Shown in pieces: positions 42,101 through 52,948 of a stretch of 64,000 nt of DNA (position 1 is the stretch's first letter; every line of letters begins with the position of its first letter). The stretch comes from Progne subis subis (lineage: Eukaryota; Chordata; Aves; Passeriformes; Hirundinidae). The position numbers and the translations under genes were made by a program. The notes beneath the pieces were generated by a model. That model had not been told where the DNA came from and made no database searches. It saw only the letters and a list, made by a program, of their open reading frames with translations. The stretch lies in contig JAKJHU010000023.1 of NCBI GenBank assembly GCA_022316685.1, positions 4,792,692 to 4,856,691 of the forward strand. The letters are read 5' to 3'.

Positions 42101-42760
42101 AAAGCCCAATGTGACGGCCAGTCTTTAGCTGGTACGACCGTCACATAAGCCCCCGTGTCCAAGAGACTTGTGATGTTTAGTGTCTCCCCACCCACTGTAA
42201 ATTCACACGCTACCCGGGGCCTCTCTTCTGTGATGGCTTGCACAGGGCAAGCCACCGGGACCTTGGACATATCCTTTGGCCCCCGGGTAGGGATGATTTG
42301 TGCGATGATCTGACCCTTTGGTAGAAAGGTCGGTGGATGGGTGCACTGCAGCCAGAGGACGAGATTCCCGGGGTCGTTGACTAAAATCCCTGGGAGAATC
42401 TCGATCTCTTGCGGGGTGTACTTACAATCCCCTATGACGACGAGTTCTTCCCCTTGGACTGGCCAGGCACCTTGTTCCCTTGTGTTTACTGAAATGAGAG
42501 TCCAATCCATTGATGTCAGATGGACAGCTTCGGTGAGTTCCAGCCTGTATGGTTCAGCCTTGGAAGATGTAATAAGGACAGGTTTTGAGAGGTCACGGTC
42601 AGTTAAGTGTCTTGTCCAGTGAGTCATGTCCGGTGAATTTGTCATAATCGGTCTTTAGCAGCGTTTCATCGGCGCTCGTTCCTTCCTTTCTTCCTCCTAC
42701 TGCTCGGTCCGCCCTATTTCTGTCACCGCACCGGGCAGACCTGCACTCCTCCCTTAGTTT
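39136..42760 (-). pseudogene. pol pseudogene of provirus D
   Basis: Same domain order as pol of copy E: dUTPase-like segment, aspartic protease, reverse transcriptase, RNase H, integrase. Breaks: a frameshift near 42,600-42,650 before the long segment at 41,338-42,645; frameshifts near 41,390 (just before YMDD), 40,765 and 40,400; and a TGA at 40,189-40,191 where copy E has CGA, a CpG-type change. The protease keeps DTG but reads DTGAY instead of DTGAD. YMDD, the RNase H TDAS and TDSAY motifs and the integrase DD35E residues are all still visible. The integrase 3' end runs past the stop position used in copy E, ending at 39,136. Confidence 0.92.
42706..42741 (-). promoter_or_regulatory. Stem downstream of the gag-pol slippery site, provirus D
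   Basis: Arms 42,733-42,741 and 42,706-42,714 pair over 9 positions on the minus strand. One position is a G-U wobble where copy E has a Watson-Crick pair, so the stem survives a substitution. It lies 15 nt after the GTTAAAC heptamer, as in copy E. Confidence 0.65.
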
Positions 42761-44669
42761 AACTGATTGTGGTTGTCGCCCACTACCCCTCCTCTCCCAC
42801 TTCCCCCACCTCCCCCTTTTCTCTTTTTCAGCAGCTCTATTTCCCCTCTAAGTGGGCAATTATTTTCCCAGTGTCCCATCTCCCGACAGATAACGCAGGT
42901 GTTCTTTTGGGGAGCATACGGCCTACGAGGACGATCTTGTTGGGTGCCTGATATCGCGTTTACCCCGGGGTGTTTTGGGTCTCGCATCCTGTTCATTACC
43001 CTTGCATGAAGGGGACCTTTAGCTGGCACACCCGGAGCATGTCCCAGATGGTCGGGGGAGGGTCCAACGGGAGACTTAAAATTGCTGTTCTGCACAGACT
43101 GTTTGCATTTGCAAACACCATTCCCCGGAGGATCCCCTCTCTCACCGACACATCTGATACGTGGACCTCGATTGCCCGGGTGAGCCTTTCTACAAACTTG
43201 GTGAATTGTTCTTTGGCCCCCTGCACGATCCTGTAATAGGGGATGTCAGGACCGTCAGGCACCATGCTGTAGAAGGCGGTCACTGCATGCTCCTTCGTTA
43301 TCTGGAGGGCCTTGACAGGAATGCCTGACACTTGGTCTGTCGGGTCCATCCACCTTTCCTCACCCAAAAGGTGTTCAAGGGTGAGGGCATTCCCATTTTC
43401 ATCCACGGCCAGTCTCCGGATCGGAGAGGAGACTCGGCAAGGCCTCCCTTAAGCAGCTGCGTCCACGCTGCCTCCCACAGTTTGAATTCTGTGGTATCCA
43501 TGAGGCAGGAGAACAGCTGCCTAAGGTCCGCTGGGATAACAATAGCGGCATCGAGATCAGAGCGGAGCAAGCCCATGAAATAGGGACTGTCCTGCCCATA
43601 ATCTCGATGAGCCTTGCAGAGGTCTCTAATCGCGGCCTGGGAAAATGGGTGGTGGACGGCTCGAATATTGTGCCCTCCTCGGGAGGCTTTGTACACCACT
43701 GGGGACACAGAGGGGATAGGGGAAAGCTGTGTTCCCGCAGGCCCCGGCCCTGGCCCCGCCCCATCCTGGTCTAGACTGTGGGAACCGGAAGGGGGGGCGT
43801 GGGAACCTGGACGCCCAGGAGGCGGATCTCCTGATCGGGGGAGTGGTCTGGGAACCCGCTGATGTAACGTGGGCGTTCCCATGGGAGGAGTAGCTGGGAG
43901 GAGCTGAGGGTGGAGTTTTGGAGGAAGGAGGAGGCATGGGCGGAGCCCTTTTGGGAAGGAGTGGTGTTGAGGAAAGGAAGGGGTTGGTACACGCAGGGAC
44001 GGGGAGAAAAGGGTTATGGGAAGGAGGAATGGGGGATGGGGAGGACCGCGTCATGCGGTCTCTGCCATCTTGGGTATATGGGGTAGGGAAGCCATTTTGT
44101 GGTTGGGGATGTTCTGCTAAACTGAATTTAACACGGGGTTTGTCAACTGGGGAGAATGGGGTAGGGTGGAAGTCTTGAGCTGCCTGGCCAGGGCTGCCCA
44201 AGACACCCCAAGCAGTCCGGCCAGGACTACCCGGGTGGGGGGATCGGGGAGTCCTAAGGGAGCCTGAGCCAGCAGGTGCAATCCCCGCTGCTCCCTTAAG
44301 GATTCCCTTCTGGGGACGAGGGTGAGGTACAGAGGGGCAAGGAGAACTAGGGACAGATCATCCAGGAGCAGGCTGTTTCTGCACTTCCCTATTGATCTTA
44401 ACAACAGCAGCATAAAGCTGCGAGGCCAAATTAAGGAATTTGGAAGCTTGTTTGTCCCCCGAGAGAGCCAAATTGTCAATTTTATTTATTACAGCTTGCC
44501 AAAACTTGGCGCTGTAAACCTGCTCTGGGGACGTCTGTGGGAAGTGCAGGAACACACACCTGACAAATCTTTTGAGCTCGCCCTTTGAAATTTTTAACTG
44601 GGCGAGCTCGGCAACCGAATTAAAACTATGATACAAGCCTTTCTGGGCGGCTGAAAGCTTGGCACCCAT
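42754..44669 (-). pseudogene. gag pseudogene of provirus D
   Basis: The structural polyprotein gene, decayed. It opens with MGAKLSAAQKG, a myristoylation-type N terminus. An in-frame TGA at 44,358-44,360 follows about 103 codons. The same frame resumes to about 43,820, then shifts; a further shift lies near 43,400-43,440 and another near 43,090. Still visible are the proline-rich part with PSAP and PPSY overlapping, the capsid major homology region, and one CCHC zinc knuckle (CVICREMGHWENNC) near the 3' end. The final stop is TAA at 42,754, directly after the slippery heptamer. Confidence 0.92.
42757..42763 (-). promoter_or_regulatory. GTTAAAC slippery heptamer, provirus D
   Basis: Minus-strand GTTAAAC immediately before the gag TAA (42,754-42,756), identical in sequence and position to copy E. 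GUUAAAC is a known functional -1 slippery sequence in equine arteritis virus. Confidence 0.7.
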
Positions 44670-45049
44670 CTCTCAAATAAATCCGCCGCCCACCCACTGA
44701 CAAACAGGCAAAATCAAACTTAACAAAAGATAAATGTGGAACAAATCTCCCAAAACCGGGTTACTCCCGACACGAGACCCGGGGAGCCGCGACCAAAATA
44801 AAATGCAGTGTCTGAAAACTTTCGGGAACACCGCCCGCTGTGACTACTGCCCTTAACTTAAAAATCCAAACAACTTAAAAGAACTAAAGAGGGTTCCAGT
44901 AAGGGTTCCCGCAGGGGAATGGGGCAAACCACCACCCCCCCCGAGCTGCACAGCCTGGGATTCCCCCCACTCCTGGGGAATCCCTCCCAAAACCAGGGTC
45001 TCCCTACACAGGAGCACCCTCTGAAAAGTAAGCCCCCTCACGAAGGGTG

Positions 45050-45055
45050 ACTTAC
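45050..45055 (-). promoter_or_regulatory. Predicted leader splice donor, provirus D
   Basis: Minus-strand GTAAGT in the context GGAGGGGGTAAGT, about 380 nt upstream of the gag ATG. Copy E has the same GGAGGGGGTAAGT in its leader. It is the likely donor for env mRNA. Confidence 0.65.
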
Positions 45056-45261
45056 CCCCTCCTGGAACTGGGTGAAAGCCTGAAGTCGTGGGTTCAGCTG
45101 CCTGAAGAGGACCTGCTGGGTGCTCCAGGCTGTCCTCTTCCCCCTGGGAGCGAGATCTCCAAGAGCCGCTGCAACCAGGGGTAGCGGGGCGTCCAGGGAT
45201 TTCTTCGGCTGTCCTCCACAGCCTAAATCCACGCCGCGAGGTCCGCCTCGTCGCTGGGGGG

Positions 45262-45279
45262 GCCCCATGTTGGGCGCCA
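45262..45279 (-). promoter_or_regulatory. Primer-binding site, tRNA-Lys, provirus D
   Basis: Minus-strand TGGCGCCCAACATGGGGC lies 6 nt inside the 5' LTR end. It matches the 3' end of tRNA-Lys(1,2) at 17 of 18 positions; the single difference (G to A) also creates an ATG. Confidence 0.92.
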
Positions 45280-45285
45280 AACCGC

Positions 45286-45981
45286 TGTCGCAGTGTCCTG
45301 TCCATGCTTACCAGCGCAGCCGCAGGCTAGCTCAGCAGGGTTTCCCACTGCGGCAACGTGGAGAGGTCGGAGTGGCAGGCTGAGCAAGCCACTTCCTCCC
45401 TGTGGGGACTTGGATCCCCCACACAGGCGACGGGCACAAGATGGGAAGCAACCGCGGCAGCTGAATAAAAGGCTGACTCTCCTGAGCAGGGTAAAGTGAG
45501 GATTTATTGAAGGGGAGGGAGCACGGAGCTCTGCACTCCACTACCTGCTGCCCAGAAGAGCCCCGAATGCAGGCGTGCGAGAGCTTTTAAAGGGGGGTGT
45601 AAACAGGGGTGGCGACAACAGGTCAGCCAATTACAGGATCAGTGGGTGTAAACTGGGGGTGTAACCACAGAACTGGGAACCAACCACGAAACGACGGGAG
45701 GGGATTTCCAGGGCCCCAGCCTATCACTCGACACCCTCCCTGGAGCTTTCCAGAAGCCAGGGAAGGGTCTTGGAGTGATAGACAGGGCGCCCAAGGGAAG
45801 AGAGAGAGGATTGACAACTTGGGTAGAAGGGGGGAAGGATGATTGACATATAACGAACAGGGAGCACTTTACAGTAAACAAGAATAAACCAACACAGAAA
45901 TGGGGGGTACATGGAACAAACCATTGTAAAATACAGTATAAAATTACATTAAACAAATAAAACAGATTGTACACCGCCACA
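45286..45981 (-). repeat. 5' LTR of provirus D
   Basis: 696 bp, TG...CA in reverse orientation. TATA-like TTTAAAAG on the minus strand at about 45,584-45,591 and AATAAA at 45,503-45,508. It differs from the 3' LTR at 8 positions by eye, including two near the TGTCGCAG end and two near the GCCACA end. Confidence 0.96.
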
Positions 45982-45987
45982 TTTATA

Positions 45988-46660
45988 CTTTTGGGCCTGA
46001 AAACTTGTAATCCTTGTCCTTGGTCTCCATCTGGGAAAGGATTTGTTTTGTCTACCCACTCTGAAGAGAGCTTACTAACATTTAATGAGGCTCAGAACTA
46101 TACCCCTAGAGAGCACAGAATCTGAAAAACCTGAAAGCTAAAACTTAAGGCATCAAAGGGATGGGTACTTTTCCCCAATAATCACATGGCATTTGATTTT
46201 AGTAAATTAAGACAACTTGGAAAATAACTAGGATCTTAGGAATGTCCCTATACTTTTCATTCTTAAATGAGCTAGAAATTCTTCTTGATATAATGCTTGT
46301 TCCAGCTCAAACAAAATGCAAAGTTTACCAGAAGACCAAGCAACTGAATGACTATTCAGCTGGCATCAGTGGAAGCATTTTATCTTGTGACAATTCCCTG
46401 AAAGCAAGGCAGAGAAGATTTCTAGTTTATATTTATAACACGAACACAAACTGTCATTTTTGTTGCTGTTGCTCTCAGGATCTGTACCTTGCAGCTCTTC
46501 TTTTCTTTAAAAAAAGCATTTCAGTTCAAAGGAGGAAATTTATGTTTTGATGCCTGTTTGAATCTTATCTAAACTATCCAGGTTTTTCAGCTCTCAGTTT
46601 TGCTAGGGAGATTTCAGAAGAATTATCTTTTCTCCTCTGTCAAACTGCTCCTTCTCATAT
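45988..46660. other. Non-coding stretch between LTR elements
   Basis: No gene supported. The open frame at 46,242-46,550 has no recognisable motif. Confidence 0.5.
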
Positions 46661-47347
46661 TGTCCTGAGGTGGCTTTATGATGCATGTATCCCCAGTCAT
46701 CTGTTCTGTTTGTGTTGGCTATTGTGTTCTGTACCTTTAACACTGGTACTAAAGTATCTTAAGAGTGAAGGGAAGGTAAAGAAGAAGTGCAGAGTTTGTT
46801 TTCAGAAACTGCTCTCACTCCTCCTCGTTCCACTCCTGGACTGTGTCCTCTGCAGCACGGACAGAGAGCGGGACAGAGATTCCCTTTACTTTTAGTTAGT
46901 TTTAGTTAGCTGAGGCAGAGAAGAGAGAAGCTCCGTGGACTGTTGTTTTTTGTTTGTTTTTTTTTTCCTTTTTCTTGGGACTGTTTAAACCTGCTCTAGA
47001 CTGAAAAACCCAGAGAGACACTGGGATATCACACCTGCAGCCCACCAGGGTCTGGACCTCGGTGTTTTTCCAGCACCAGAGGAACTGATAAGAGACTGAG
47101 GGAGCCGCACTGCACCCACAAGGACTTTCTGAGTTTGCCATCTCACCTCAGAGCAACGAGGGGTTCTACTGTTTCATATTATTCATTTTGTGCTTGTGGG
47201 CACTACGTTTGTTAAACTAATAGTTATTTCCACTTTTCTCTAAGGAGATTTTTTTCCCTGACCAAATGGGGAAGAGGCCATTTGGCTTTGCTTCCCAGAG
47301 GGACTGTATTTGGATGTTTCCTCCCAAATTTGCCCTAAACCAGGACA
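46661..47347. mobile_element. Probable solo LTR of an unrelated, ERVL-like family
   Basis: A 687-bp unit beginning TGTCCTGAGG and ending CCAGGACA, giving a perfect 7-bp terminal inverted repeat (TGTCCTG/CAGGACA) as LTRs have. The flanks CATAT (46,656-46,660) and AATAT (47,348-47,352) agree at 4 of 5 positions, which would fit a 5-bp duplication. It lacks the U3 and U5 motifs shared by the ERVK-like LTRs. I see no clear AATAAA. Assignment to ERVL rests on 5-bp duplication length and general likeness only. Confidence 0.6.
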
Positions 47348-47352
47348 AATAT

Positions 47353-50300
47353 GACTAACACTCAAGGTTATGTGAGTAAATTTCCAGCATTTTGAATCTG
47401 AGAAATATTGAATTAGATTTGAATGTTTCTGCTTTTAAGCAGAGCTCAATAAAATTCAAAAGTTAATGAAAATCACTTTTTTTTTCCTGGTGCTTTTAAA
47501 TCACAGAAGTTGGAGCCAAAAGTTGAATTAGACAGTGTCATGCATTGCTTTATTTTTTACTCCATTTGTTTGTACAAATTTACACCTTTTTTATCTGGAC
47601 CTCTCAGCACACACTTGTCTTCACACTGCACTACTAAAGGAGAACCTCCTCTGTGTTTGTGGGCAGTGTTTCTTTGCCTGAACTCAACAGAATAATTTAC
47701 TTTGTAAAACTCCATACCCTTGTCACAAAAGCAGAAGCGCTCTAACCTCCACAGCACTACCACATCTTGCCTTTTTTTACAAAAGGCAGGTGTTGGTAGT
47801 TATTCTAAACCCCACATTTCATTTTGCCTTTGTTTTAGAAACACACATGCTCCAGAAAAAAAGAACTTTTCCTCTTAAGAAAGTTTATAAACAAACTGTG
47901 TAATCGAAGATGTGCTGGTTCTCAAGCTTTTTCATATGTAGTCTCGTATTGCTTTTTTTTTTCCCTTGCTTTTCATCTGTACTGTGCACTACAGATGATG
48001 AAGAACTGGACCAACAGCAGCCTGTTATGAGAAAAGCAAATGTCAAGCAAAGGAAAAAGAGGTATCAATAAGCCAAACCTGACTATCAAGGTAAAGCTAT
48101 CAATGCTTCTCAAAGCTTAAGGATTATGCTGAATTAATGGTAAGGTCGCCACTTTTTTTAAGTTCCACATATTTATTTGCCTTTCAGTTGTAAATAGCAA
48201 ACTGCAAAAGCCACACATAACAATTCCCTGTGGCTGTTGGGAGTGACTTCTGTAGTTATTGAAGGTGCTTTCCAGAACTGCGGAAAACTTTGGGTCAGAT
48301 TCAGCAGCATGGTTGGGCATACTCTTGAAATAAACATTAAAAAAGGAAAAGGCCAGAGAACAGATGCATTTCTTCTTTCCTTTTTTTTTTTTTTTTTTTT
48401 TTTTAATTTAAATTTCATTTTAAAATCACAGAAAATAAAGGAGGAAAATAATAAAAAGTATCATGACTATAGCATTTTCACATATTGCACTAATATCCCT
48501 GCATGTAGCCTTTAAAGTGACTGTGTTTAAGGGCTGGTAACAGTAGCAAAAATTGCTTTCATAAGAGTTATGGAGCAAACTTTGACAACTATATAAACAG
48601 CATAAAATTATCCATGAGCTGGTTAAAACTGAAAAGAGGTTTATGAAGTATACCTTGTTGGCTTATCCAGAGACTTTTACTGAGATGTTTAGCCATCTGT
48701 GCTGAGTTTAGAGTTTCGGCCTCTCATGAAATCAGGCTAAACTGAGTATGGTTATATTGCGCACCTTTCTGTGGTATCTGTAAACTGAGAAGCCCTACTG
48801 CCTTTATACATTATAAAATCTAAGGAAATACAGGACCTAATTAGGTTTTACTGACATCCATATATTATTACTATCTTTATATAACATTGTTACAGTCAAG
48901 TGCAATAGGTACGTGGAGTAGTTATTAGCTGTTGTGCTAAAAAAAGTAACTTCTGCTGTCTTTTCTTGTTTGCCCTAAAGCTTTGCAAGCACTGAGTGTA
49001 CAACTCACCCAGGAGTTGGTCTGCTCATCACCAAATAAGGTCTCTGCCACATGGGTTTTCCAGATGCTGGCTTAGCAAATAATCATTAGTCTCAAAAGAA
49101 CTAGATGGATTATCAGAAGTTCCTTCAAGTGTGTCAGACAGAAGGGAAAATCTCCCAACAGACACTCAAAGGCCTCTGAGGACAAAGAGAAGTAGTGACA
49201 ATGTTTTTTCCTCCCATGAACACTCTCAGAATAAGTTGAAATTGCAGTCTTCAAGTGCAGAAGGAAGCACCTACAGGGAATTGATTTTTGAGTTTAAAGC
49301 TGGATGCAGTGTATGGATCTCCATGGTAAAATGAGAGGTAAAATTACCTGGAATTCCTTAGTAAACAAAAAATAAATTAAAATAAAAATAAAAAGGGGCT
49401 GCACACAGTCAGAAATAAATACAGAAAGGACATTTCTTGAAATGAAATCATATTCCCAAATAAGTACCTGATGCATGAGTAGTGAGAAATATCCAGTTTT
49501 CTTTTTTTTTCTTTTTTTTTTTTTTTAACAGAGCATGTGGCAGTGGTTATCTGGACTGGGAGAGAGCAAGGCTAGACTAAGCTGTTTAAGAGGTAGTTAT
49601 ATTCATCTGTATTTTCAAATGCTGGTAATTACAGTCCAGAGAGATTAGAGATGGGTCATTATACCTTTCATTCACACTCACCTTTCCTGTTTCAGCTTTC
49701 TTAGGAACTTGGGAATAAATGATAAACTTCAGTTTAGTCCATCTTCTTGACAAGATACTCTGTAAAGTTGCCAGGGGAAGAAAGTCCTCTCTCCATCCCT
49801 CATCTGCTGTGACTGTGATCAGATGCTTGCCCCTAATTCCACTTTGACTTTACTGTGGAATCAGCTAGAATCATCTGCCATCTGAAGTTAGCTGAGACAC
49901 CTTAACACTGGGCTATGAAGCTGTTAGAAGGGCAAATCTTGAAGAAATATAATGGGGTTTTTTTTGAGAGATGGCAGCTACTTCATGAAAACATGAAATA
50001 GGTTTGGGTTATTTTTAAAAAAAAAAGTTGCTCTGACTAAAATCAGGTTTTTTTACAGTCATCCTCTTTGTAGGCTGTGGCTATTAATCTAAATTTTCTA
50101 TTGTTTTTTGCAAATATATTGTGTGAAGAGATTTTAAAAAAATATTCCCAGAAGAAGGGTGAAAAAAGACTTCCCAGATTCGTTTATTCAGAAAAAACAT
50201 TGACAAAATACTGGATTTTTTTTTTAAACAAAATGGGTTAAAAGGAAAAAAGGGTTCAAATCTATTTTCCTATTACCCAGAGATATCCCATTCATGTAGG

Positions 50301-51670
50301 GAACTCAAGTTGATTTTCTTTTTTTTTTCTGTTCTGGTGAAGTTAGTCTGATTTATACAGTTGAAATCCAACCTACAGTTTGTTTGGTTTGGGTCTTCTT
50401 TAATTTACATTCAGGAAATTTTTTTCCCAAAGCTTCTAAGAGACAATACAAAGAAAAGAGCCACCATAAAGGAAATGAGAAATTCACTGAGAGAATAGTA
50501 AAGTTTCTTGAATCTTTAATTTCATACTGAGCAGTCTTGAAATAGATCAGATTTTAGTGAGATATGTAAATTGAATACCCATCCTTTCAGCACATCTAAA
50601 TCTAAATTCAGTTAGTCTAATGTAACAGGTACAACATAGTATTTGGGATTCTTTAGCTGAATGCATTAATTTTATTTCTAAAAAGTTAAAATGCATACAA
50701 AAATCTTAAGTATTTATAGACTTATTAAGAACATTACAGAGGGTTCAGCCAGATTTGCAGAATAGATCAAAGCCACCAGCCCTCCACTAATGCACAGAAT
50801 CTGGATTTGATCTGCTGGAGGGGCTGTTTCAGTGGATCCTCCTTTGAGCAAAATCCAGCAACTAAAACCAAATATTTGCAGTATTTCATCTAATCCAAAC
50901 TGATTTATCCTGACAGAGGTCAGGAAGAGTGTCCCATATTACTCTGCTGAGCATGTGCACACACAATGGTGATCCTCTTTCTAGTATAGAGCATATTTTT
51001 CACTTGAACTGCCAAGCTAAAAGATCACTTCCATCTACATCCTAGCAAGACAGTTTATTAAATTGTGAGGTTAGTGACAGGTAGCAAAGCATTTTACTGA
51101 AATGGCTTTGGACTTTTTTGTTTCTCTAATGATGTAGAATTTCACAGGTAAACTCCATTTTTCTCTACAGCCAAGCCATTTTTCCCTTCCTGAAAAAAGT
51201 TCAAATATATATTGTTAACAGTAAAGCCAAAAATCTACAGTTAGTCAGAAGAGACATAGAAGATTTTCCATGTAATGTTGTCAAATGCAATGGACCCTCA
51301 GACTTTCCTAACTAATGCCTAATGTCCTTCAAGAGCTTCAGGTTTCTTAAACACCTAAGTTTTAAATTAAACATTTGCAAAATTCAGAGATTGGTGGGCT
51401 CATTGCCTATACTGTTGAATATAAACTTAGATTATTCTGCAGAAATAAGAAGGGCTTGTGAAGCAGCACATATCACTTATAAGCCCCAGTTATGGTCAGA
51501 ACAGTGTAAATAGACTGAATAGAATGAAACTGAGTCCTGAGTTCCATGAATGTTTTAATTCTGCCTTAACAGAATCATTAAGTAGATGTAATTCTGTCAT
51601 ATCTGTAATAAACTTCTTCATAAAGAGAAGGCCAGAATCATAGAAACACTTAAATGAATGACAATTTATC
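47353..51670. other. AT-rich non-coding stretch left of provirus E
   Basis: No supported gene; short open frames only. It contains a T-run at about 48,381-48,404 and several shorter homopolymers near 49,502-49,526 and 50,216-50,226. It ends at the ACTGTT duplication of provirus E. Confidence 0.55.
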
Positions 51671-52057
51671 ACTGTTTGTGGTGGTGTGTTGTTTATTTAT
51701 TCGTTTTATATGAATTTGTACCCCTTTTTATGTAATGATCTGTTCTCTGTAACCCCCTATTTCAGACCTGTTTACTCCAAAGTACCCTAAGTTCGTTATA
51801 TGTCAATCATCCCTTCCCCCTTGTACCAGACATGTCAATCCTATCTCCCTCCCCTTGGGCGCCCTGTCTATCACTCCCAGACCCTTCCCTACTTCTGGAA
51901 AGATCCAGGGAGGGCGTCGAGTGATAGGCCGGGGCCCTGGAAATCCCCTTCTGTCATTTTGTAATTGGTCCCCTGTTTTATGGTTCACGCCCCTGGTTAC
52001 ACCCCCCTGTTCCATGATTCGTCGCCAAGTTGTAACCACCCCTGTTTCCACCCCCGG

Positions 52058-52064
52058 TTATAAG
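52058..52064 (+). promoter_or_regulatory. TATA element of provirus E 5' LTR
   Basis: TTATAAG preceded by CACCCCTGTTTCCACCCCCGG. It sits about 80 nt upstream of the AATAAA signal, so transcription would start about 25-30 nt downstream. Confidence 0.75.
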
Positions 52065-52139
52065 CTCTTGCACGCCTGCTCTCGGGGCTCCTCTGAGCAG
52101 CAGGTCAGAGAGTGCAGAGCCCCGTGCTCCCTCTCCCCA

Positions 52140-52145
52140 AATAAA
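52140..52145 (+). terminator. Poly(A) signal in 5' LTR of provirus E
   Basis: AATAAA in the R region. The functional copy is the equivalent site in the 3' LTR at 59,511-59,516. Confidence 0.75.
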
Positions 52146-52365
52146 ACCAAGTTGCACCCTGCTCTTTGGAGTCCTCTTTCTTCAGCTGCCGTCGTCGTGT
52201 ACCACACCTGCTGCCTGTCGCCGTCGTGGGGGAAACAAGGCCCCACAGGGAGGAGGTGGCTTGCGTGGCTAGCCACCCCGACCTCTCTACGCTGAAGCGG
52301 TGCGCACCCTGAGCTAGCCTGCGGCCGCTCATATCAGAGCGAAGGACAGCACCGCGACAGCGGTC

Positions 52366-52383
52366 TGGCGCCCAACGTGGGGC
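52366..52383 (+). promoter_or_regulatory. Primer-binding site, tRNA-Lys(1,2), provirus E
   Basis: TGGCGCCCAACGTGGGGC, an 18-nt perfect complement to the 3' end of tRNA-Lys(CUU), 6 nt after the LTR. This primer choice is typical of class II (betaretrovirus-like) elements. Confidence 0.95.
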
Positions 52384-52948
52384 CCCCCCCGGCGACGAGG
52401 CGGACCCTACGGCAAGGATTTAGGCTGTGTGCGGCACAGCTGAAGAAATCCCTGGACGCCCCGCTACCCCTGGTCGAGCGGCTTTCTGCCTCGCTCCCAG
52501 GGGAGAAGAGGACAGCTCCGCAGCACCATCGGAGTCCTCTTCGGGCAGCTGATCCCTCGACCCCAGGCTTCCTTTCGTCCCAGGAGGGGGTAAGTGGCTC
52601 TTGGAGGGCACTTACTTTCGGGAAGGGTACTTAGGGACCCTGTTTTCGGAGAGGGATTCCCCGGGAGTGGGGGAATCCTAGGCTGCGCAGCCCAGGGGGT
52701 GGTGGGTTGCCCCATTCCCCTGCAGGGACCCTCCTTGGGACACACTTTTGTTCTTTTCAGTTAGTTAATTTTCAGTTGAAGGGGAAGTGGCAAGGCACGT
52801 TTTGGCCACTGATTTAATTTCGTTGCGGCTCCCCAGGTTTCGGGTTCTTGCCTGGTTTTAGGAGGACTTGTACCGCTGTTTGTTTTAAGTTCTTTTCTGG
52901 TTTTGCCTGGGTGTTAGAGGGTGGGCGGCGGGATTTATTATTAGAGAG
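52384..52948 (+). other. 5' leader of provirus E
   Basis: About 565 nt between primer site and gag. A splice donor lies at 52,590. A short non-ATG frame (52,377-52,634) ends at 52,634 and shares the words KKSLDAPLPLV with a short frame in the D leader; this may only reflect DNA similarity. Packaging signals would be expected here but I cannot point to one. Confidence 0.7.
52590..52595 (+). promoter_or_regulatory. Predicted leader splice donor, provirus E
   Basis: GTAAGT within GGAGGGGGTAAGT, also present in provirus D. With the acceptor at 58,520 it would produce the env mRNA. Confidence 0.65.

Larger units (their letters stand above)
36884..45981 (-). mobile_element. Provirus D: LTR-gag-pol-env-LTR, minus strand, defective
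   Basis: A 9,098-bp class II ERV flanked by exact 6-bp duplications TTTATA (36,878-36,883 and 45,982-45,987). Reading leftwards: 5' LTR, tRNA-Lys primer site, leader with splice donor, gag, pol, env, polypurine tract, 3' LTR. The two LTRs are each 696 bp and differ at 8 sites by eye (about 1.1%), so the insertion is fairly recent. All three genes carry stops or frameshifts, so it cannot express complete proteins, although env is mostly one open frame. Its proteins are clearly related to those of provirus E, while their LTR U3 regions differ much more. Confidence 0.97.
51677..52359 (+). repeat. 5' LTR of provirus E
   Basis: 683 bp, TGTGGTGG to CGCGACA. U3 carries the conserved inverted CTATCACT/AGTGATAG pair (51,868-51,875 and 51,920-51,927), an ATTGG box near 51,964 and CACCCC-type boxes before the TATA element; R carries AATAAA; U5 carries GAGCTAG. 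The open frames within it are incidental. Confidence 0.97.

Noticed and set aside
51855..52295. 146-codon open frame in the 5' LTR of E, and its 3' LTR counterpart
   Set aside because: Spans U3, R and U5 including the promoter; repeated in both LTRs and not a plausible gene.
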